From: a virus
IMG/VR virus record: IMGVR_UViG_3300042458_000828
Coordinates: 1-25,143 of that record
Direction: 5' to 3' (one strand)
DNA: 25,143 nt
The notes below the pieces were generated by a model. That model was given only the letters and a program-made list of their open reading frames with translations. It did no database searches and was not told the origin of the DNA. The position numbers and the translations under genes are program-made. The number at the start of each line of letters is the position of its first letter. Position 1 is the first letter of the stretch. Below are positions 20,504-25,143 of this stretch, in pieces.

Positions 20504-22183
20504 CTAGTAAACAAGCCCAGCATTTACGAGATAATTTCCTACGATAGTAACATTCGAATTAAATGTTTTATTCGAGCTTGCAGATGACGACAGAACAGTT
20601 CTTGCGCTAGTGGCAGTAATTGAATTTGTTCCATTACCAGTATAGAAAAACGGATCACCGTAAAGTCGCAAAAGCTTGTTGGTTCCAGTTGTTGTTGTGA
20701 AACTTATGCACGGATTACTTGAATAAGTCATTGCACGCCCACCCCTAATAGTTGTTAGGTTAGTTACAATACTATCCCCGTATTCAAATGAAAAGAATGT
20801 GCAATTATTAGTTGCATCAGCAAGAGTTTCATAGTCAATTCCTAAAGTCCCACCAACAACTAGAAAGCATTTTGTTCCAAAGCATTGGATCGTCTGACAA
20901 ACGCAACTGAACTGTGCGTAGGAATTGTTTGTTGGCATGTCAACCATTCTAGCGCAATAAGTAAAAGGAACTCTGTAATTTACATTGCTGCTGGTTCCAG
21001 CACAATACGCGATTGTTGAAGTCATAGCATAAACAGTTCCCGCTTCAACAACAAGCACACCAGTTGAAACGTCAAAGATTCTTGCGCTGTTGGAGATTGT
21101 CAGAATTGAATAGCATTCAATCGAACACAGTTGATTGGAAGTTGTGCCACCAGACTGCTGCCAGAATTTGGTTGTTGATCCTAAAATATTGAACTGACCA
21201 CCTCCACTGATTACTTTGGATTGACCAACCGATAGAGTGAAAACGGGTGCGCTAGCAACATTACAGTTTACAACCACGCCCTCTTCAAGATGCAGGTTTC
21301 CTTCGTTATTAAGATTGATCGTGCTTGTGATCGAGTAGGTTCCAGCACGAACACGGACTGTGTCGCCAATAGCAGATGCAGTCATCGCCGCGCCAATAGT
21401 AGCGAACGGAATCGACATGCTGTATTTGCTAGTAGTTCCTCTTGTATCGTTTCCAGTTACAGCATCTACAAAGATTGTTCTGCCAGTGATTCGTTCAAGA
21501 GCCACGGTTCCTGATTCATTTGGCAGGGTCCATTCGCGGTCAGCTGTGATGTCAGCGGTCTTTAGGCGACCGGTGAGACCATTGAAGAACCAGACAAACC
21601 AGCCGCGAACACGTTCAACTGCGGATTGGTCATTAGCGGAAGTATTACCAAATCTATGGTGGTACGTTCCACTACTACTAGTTGTAATCGCACCTGTGCC
21701 AGAATCTGAATTGATTTCAGCACCAGTAGATGTTTGACTAGTTAAGATTCCGCCAATGCCATTGGTTGAAGCACCATATGTTCCAACACCAGATGTGCTG
21801 CTTCCAGAAACTCCTCGTCCAGTAGAGCTGCTTCCATTTACGCCTATGCCATCAACGGCTGTCGCATATATTGCTTGGCCTGAGCCACTAGCAATGGCAA
21901 GTATTCCGCCACTCCCATTACTTCCACGCGCATCTATTGCATATGTACCACTACCGCCTATTGCTGTAGCATATATTGCAGCTGCGCCCGCGGCTGTACG
22001 AGATGTAGTAAAATTAGCATACCCATTCGCATCACGTTTTACAATTGCATTGGCTATTTCAGGCCCAATGCTAAATACATCATTGGCCCCATAATTAACA
22101 TTCTTTGCATATAATGTGCTAGGAGCACTTAATGATACATTAACACCAGGTGGCTGCGCAATTTTAACATTTAAGTTGTCCAT
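20504..22183 (-). CDS. Tail spike/fibre with beta-helix (pectin-lyase-like) domain
   Basis: A 559-residue protein. It begins MDNLNVKIAQPPGVNVSLSA, a probable attachment end. A Gly/Ser/Ala-rich repeat region follows (about 65-160) with recurrent 'IYATA', 'GVGTYGAST' and 'G-x-G-G-I' units. A stretch 'GLTGRLKTADITADREWTLP' precedes 'IFVDAVTGNDTRGTTSKYSM' and 'IPFATIGAAMTASAIGDTVR', the standard opening of right-handed beta-helix spike domains, which continue to near the C-terminus. Such trimeric spikes bind or cleave surface polysaccharides. No catalytic residues can be named. It begins 3 bases after the 125-residue partner gene and is followed by the amber-interrupted remnant of another partner. 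Confidence 0.85.
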   Translation of the reverse strand: MDNLNVKIAQPPGVNVSLSAPSTLYAKNVNYGANDVFSIGPEIANAIVKRDANGYANFTTSRTAAGAAAIYATAIGGSGTYAIDARGSNGSGGILAIASGSGQAIYATAVDGIGVNGSSSTGRGVSGSSTSGVGTYGASTNGIGGILTSQTSTGAEINSDSGTGAITTSSSGTYHHRFGNTSANDQSAVERVRGWFVWFFNGLTGRLKTADITADREWTLPNESGTVALERITGRTIFVDAVTGNDTRGTTSKYSMSIPFATIGAAMTASAIGDTVRVRAGTYSITSTINLNNEGNLHLEEGVVVNCNVASAPVFTLSVGQSKVISGGGQFNILGSTTKFWQQSGGTTSNQLCSIECYSILTISNSARIFDVSTGVLVVEAGTVYAMTSTIAYCAGTSSNVNYRVPFTYCARMVDMPTNNSYAQFSCVCQTIQCFGTKCFLVVGGTLGIDYETLADATNNCTFFSFEYGDSIVTNLTTIRGGRAMTYSSNPCISFTTTTGTNKLLRLYGDPFFYTGNGTNSITATSARTVLSSSASSNKTFNSNVTIVGNYLVNAGLVY

Positions 22184-22186
22184 AAG

Positions 22187-22564
22187 TTATGCCCAAAAGC
22201 GATTAGGAATTAGTGGATCATCTGTAGGACGTTCAACTGGTGTGGTTTTCTTGCGCACAGTAACAGTCATACTACTGCTCCACACAATATACTGGTCTAC
22301 TCCTTCAGGCAATGCTCTGTCAATCAAGTCTCGGAACAATACCCAATAATATCCATCACCTACAAGTTGAGGATATAAGATTCCATCATCACTTGTAGTT
22401 TCAACACCAGACGGAATCCAATGTTCGCCAATAATACTCATACTATAACTTTGATCATACACCTGAGACGTTATCCCATCAGCATTTATTTCAGCAAATC
22501 CATTGTTCACTGCAAATGTTTCTGCTTCTTCTTTATTGTTAAATTTTAATAGGTAGTCAATCAT
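22187..22564 (-). CDS. Small fibre-associated protein, 'PNxxWA' family (125 aa)
   Basis: A 125-residue paralogue of the protein at 17708-18001. Shared parts are the start 'MIDYLLKF', 'NNGFAEINADG', 'SIIGEHWIP', 'YYWVLFRDL', 'LPEGVDQYIVWSSS' and the ending 'DPLIPNRFWA'. It is longer by an insert after 'IIGEH' ('VETTSDDGILYPQLVGD') and another after 'WSS' ('TVTVRKKTTPVERPT'). Its ATG overlaps the stop of the 837-residue fibre gene (ATGA), the same coupling as the other pair. A role in folding or capping the fibre encoded next to it is the simplest guess. No named family was recognised. Confidence 0.85.
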   Translation of the reverse strand: MIDYLLKFNNKEEAETFAVNNGFAEINADGITSQVYDQSYSMSIIGEHWIPSGVETTSDDGILYPQLVGDGYYWVLFRDLIDRALPEGVDQYIVWSSSMTVTVRKKTTPVERPTDDPLIPNRFWA

Positions 22565-25074
22565 TGTGTTATTATTTTAAGATATTGATCTGATAATTTT
22601 TTTGTAAAAACTGTAAAGCGAGAAACTATAATGTTAGATGGCTGATAACCAACACCGTCATAACCGCCATTTGCGCCCAATCTTATTCTATTAGGAGCAG
22701 CCTGAAATGTAAGCCTTGTGTTTGTACTTGTTAAAGTGCTTTTGCTGCCAAGCATAGATGTTTGATATGATGCTGATGTAACTGCGGTACGAACTGTTCC
22801 ATTAAATGCTGCATTGATATTGCCAGCTGAATAGGTTAAAGCAATGCGATTATAGTCATTTAAAAGTTTGCTATTACTTAATGACAAATCAGCACCATAA
22901 TGGGCGTCATTCCATCCTGTTAACATATTACTATTTTGATTTACGACTGCATTTAATTGCATACCATTCCTCCATCCAAAAGCTAAGTTTGAATTCATTA
23001 TATTGTCTTTATGTATGGTAAGAACTCCTTGAGTAAAATTACTTGGTGATACCGGCTTAAATTTTAAAAACACGGCGCCTTCATTAATATTAAAAAAGTT
23101 ATAAATCTGATCGTACGAATAGATGTTTTCATAACTGCACCAATTCATAGGGCGTGTAAGAGGCGATGACTGCGTTGGTATATAACTGCTAACATGCCAA
23201 TTTTTTTCAAATTGTGCGCCATACAAGTATAATCCGTAAACTCCATTGCCGGTATATGCTGGAGGGGTGTATGATCCACTTTTGGTACCAACTGGTGCTG
23301 TACTAGGAACTGTTACTACACTGTCAGCGGTTCCAATATAGTATGTAAAAGATGTAGCGCTGCCAGCATTAACACTTGTGTTTACTGTATATGAACAACG
23401 ATACCAACCATTTGCACATGCTGTTACAACTGGAGGATAATCGGTTGACAAATTGCCTGTAGCACTATTAGTCACAGCAATGGCATTGTCCAAATCAAAT
23501 ATCACTCCTTCATTGTCAAAAACATATTGGCCATTCAAACGAGAATATATGTAGCGATGACCATTTTTCTTTATAAAGAATGAAAAAGTATACAATGTAT
23601 TTGCTGTTAGTACATTTGTAACCGTTCTTTTTATATAATGGCTACTGTATGTATAGTCTTCACGCAAGTCGTCTGCACTCATCAATGCGTCAGGGCCAAT
23701 CACACCGTCTTGAAAAGAATCGTGACCAACCAAATTGTAACCATTCACACCCCAATATGAAAAATCATTTGAATATGTAAGTAAATTTGCCTGATCATTA
23801 TGAGTACCTTCGCATTCCAAAAACAGCCCTTGATTTTTTATAAACCGCGGCCCATATGCTGGTGCAGTAGATGTAGGAATATATTGCCCAAGGTTTACAC
23901 TTCTTTCGAGTTGAGCACCATAAATGTAATTTCCAATTCCTCTAGCTGTTCCAGCATATGAAACGGTTGAAGTATTGTCACCTCCGCTAAATCGCATTTC
24001 ACATGTATGCACACTAGGAGATGCTAATGTTGCAAATGTTATGCTGCATCTATACCATCCATTATTAACAGATGTAATGGAACTTGAAACTATGTTGTTA
24101 TAATATGCGCCTTTTGCACCAGTTTGCAAATCAAATGTTTGTTCATGAATACTTCCATCATTACACAAGAGTGAAAAATATCTAGCATTATCATATTTTA
24201 CATAAGCACTAAATGTATATGTAGTACGAGGAAGATATGTTACAGTTTGTTTAAGTGCAACGCTACTATATGCATCGGTGGCAACAAAAGGTTGTGTTAG
24301 ACGGTTACAAACATAATTTCCTTCAGGATTAATTATGTTACTGTTTGATATGATTGGAACAATTCTTACGGTTGCAGCCGGAGCAGTTCCAGCTGTACCA
24401 ATTGTTCCACCACTAAATGTTATGGTGAATGCTCCTCCGTTATACACAAGTGTGGTTTCGCCAACGGTTGTTAATTTTATTGAAGCAACAACTCCAGATG
24501 CTGCAAGAACCGCAGTAGCTGGCACACTTGTACCGTTAGCATCGGCGATGGATACATTAGGAGCTACACTATAAATTCGTGTACCGCCATTAACATTTAT
24601 ACTGCTAACTGGCAAAAATGAATATGTATTCCAATTACCTATACCAGTTTGAGAAAATGCTTCACTATATTTTAACAGATTTTCTGGAGAATATTTTAAT
24701 AGCCCATCACTGTCAATATATGTACTTGATGAGCTGGTATAATAAAGAATACTTGGGCCAGTAACAGCAGCTATATTAAAAATATTAGCAGTGGTACGGT
24801 CTCTTGTAAATGTTGGATTTTCCGCAAAGTTAATATCTACGGATGGCGCAGCATATGCATATTCATTAAGCCATGGTTTGCTAGCTGACGTAATATCAAC
24901 TTGAGTATTTAACAATGCAGTTTGAGCAGTGCTCAGCGGTTTGTTAGCATCTGTGGTATTGTCTACATTATTTAATGCAAGTCTAGTCTTAACAACCACT
25001 TTATTGGTACTCAACAGACTAACTGGTAAAGCAACATTATTGTTTAGCGCATCCTGTGCATTTATAGTAGCCAT
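22561..25074 (-). CDS. Large tail fibre protein with tandem lectin-like modules
   Basis: An 837-residue fibre. The N-terminal part 'LALNNVDNTTDANKPLSTAQ' (about 32-51) is a motif common in phage fibres near the trimerising or attachment region. Two copies of a carbohydrate-binding-type module follow. The first runs from 'ENLLKYSEAFSQTG' (131) to 'YIYGAQLERS...YIPTSTAP' (404), with an extra beta insert at about 155-245. The second runs from 'QANLLTYSNDFSYWGVNGYN' (429) to 'LYGAQFEKN...YIPTQSSPLTRP'. A C-terminal concanavalin-like domain starts near 'NEGAVFLKFKPV' and ends 'SRFTVFTKKLSDQYLKII'. The role is probably host recognition. AATAAATA is exactly 6 bases before the ATG, and the gene overlaps its small partner by ATGA. 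Confidence 0.85.
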   Translation of the reverse strand: MATINAQDALNNNVALPVSLLSTNKVVVKTRLALNNVDNTTDANKPLSTAQTALLNTQVDITSASKPWLNEYAYAAPSVDINFAENPTFTRDRTTANIFNIAAVTGPSILYYTSSSSTYIDSDGLLKYSPENLLKYSEAFSQTGIGNWNTYSFLPVSSINVNGGTRIYSVAPNVSIADANGTSVPATAVLAASGVVASIKLTTVGETTLVYNGGAFTITFSGGTIGTAGTAPAATVRIVPIISNSNIINPEGNYVCNRLTQPFVATDAYSSVALKQTVTYLPRTTYTFSAYVKYDNARYFSLLCNDGSIHEQTFDLQTGAKGAYYNNIVSSSITSVNNGWYRCSITFATLASPSVHTCEMRFSGGDNTSTVSYAGTARGIGNYIYGAQLERSVNLGQYIPTSTAPAYGPRFIKNQGLFLECEGTHNDQANLLTYSNDFSYWGVNGYNLVGHDSFQDGVIGPDALMSADDLREDYTYSSHYIKRTVTNVLTANTLYTFSFFIKKNGHRYIYSRLNGQYVFDNEGVIFDLDNAIAVTNSATGNLSTDYPPVVTACANGWYRCSYTVNTSVNAGSATSFTYYIGTADSVVTVPSTAPVGTKSGSYTPPAYTGNGVYGLYLYGAQFEKNWHVSSYIPTQSSPLTRPMNWCSYENIYSYDQIYNFFNINEGAVFLKFKPVSPSNFTQGVLTIHKDNIMNSNLAFGWRNGMQLNAVVNQNSNMLTGWNDAHYGADLSLSNSKLLNDYNRIALTYSAGNINAAFNGTVRTAVTSASYQTSMLGSKSTLTSTNTRLTFQAAPNRIRLGANGGYDGVGYQPSNIIVSRFTVFTKKLSDQYLKIITQ

Positions 25075-25080
25075 TGTAAC

Positions 25081-25088
25081 TATTTATT
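25081..25088 (-). promoter_or_regulatory. Late promoter AATAAATA before the large fibre gene
   Basis: NATAAATA octamer on the minus strand, with GTTACA between it and the ATG at 25074. It overlaps the stop codon of the upstream partial gene. Confidence 0.6.
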
Positions 25089-25143
25089 ATAATGTTGTTG
25101 TCACACTCATGAATTGATTACTCTTACGCACTGGATAGTATTG
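25087..25143 (-). CDS. C-terminal end of an upstream gene (partial)
   Basis: The last 18 codons and stop of a leftward gene: QYYPVRKSNQFMSVTTTL. The other two minus frames are closed in this stretch. Too little is present to name it. By position it should be another tail or fibre structural gene. Confidence 0.5.
   Translation of the reverse strand, partial: QYYPVRKSNQFMSVTTTL

Noticed and set aside
1-25143. tRNA, rRNA, CRISPR array or insertion sequence
   Set aside because: No cloverleaf-like sequence, spaced direct repeats, transposase or terminal inverted repeats were seen on reading both strands.

Overview
The window is part of the genome of a T4-like (contractile-tailed) bacteriophage. 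Almost every gene is on the minus strand. Read from right to left, the gene order is the T4/cyanomyovirus structural module: tail fibres, neck genes 13 and 14, tail sheath terminator 15, terminase 16 and 17, sheath 18, tube 19, portal 20, a prohead core gene, protease 21, scaffold 22, major capsid 23, then the recombination genes uvsY and uvsW. The order, the protein families and the T4-type late promoter octamer NATAAATA ahead of many genes make an aquatic 'exo-T-even' myovirus likely. No host-specific gene (for example photosynthesis) is present, so the host cannot be named. Most starts lack a visible Shine-Dalgarno sequence.

Right part (17.7-25.1 kb): a host-recognition and lysis block. 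Three tail fibre or spike genes are each followed by a member, or a remnant, of one small-protein family that ends in a PN-x-x-W-A motif. Two of these pairs are joined by ATGA overlaps. The third small protein is reduced to its C-terminus and carries an amber codon at a conserved Trp. A pair of small membrane proteins (holin-like), a possible spike-base protein and the only rightward gene (58 aa) lie among them. The 17.7-19.3 kb fibre pair is visibly richer in GC than its surroundings.

Middle (10.0-17.7 kb): gp13, a GIY-YIG homing endonuclease, gp14, gp15, gp16, then the main curiosity. The large terminase gene (gp17) is fractured into three separate reading frames by two atypically split inteins. 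Each intein is cut just after its first motif, giving a 34-residue N-half and a C-half of 102 or 104 residues. Each break holds a GIY-YIG endonuclease. At the Walker B site the endonuclease is fused in frame to the N-intein. At the nuclease-domain site it is a separate gene overlapping the N-intein in another frame. A NATAAATA late promoter lies inside both N-intein coding segments, ahead of the endonuclease starts. Two trans-splicing reactions should assemble a 531-residue terminase from three polypeptides.

Left part (0-10.0 kb): sheath with an inserted GxGY repeat module, tube, portal, prohead core, protease, scaffold, capsid, a small probable tail-type structural protein, uvsY, a fourth homing endonuclease with a C-terminal zinc finger, and the first 31 codons of uvsW. 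Strong hairpins follow gp23 and gp19. No tRNA, rRNA, CRISPR array or insertion sequence was seen, and no stretch over 300 bases is without a gene.
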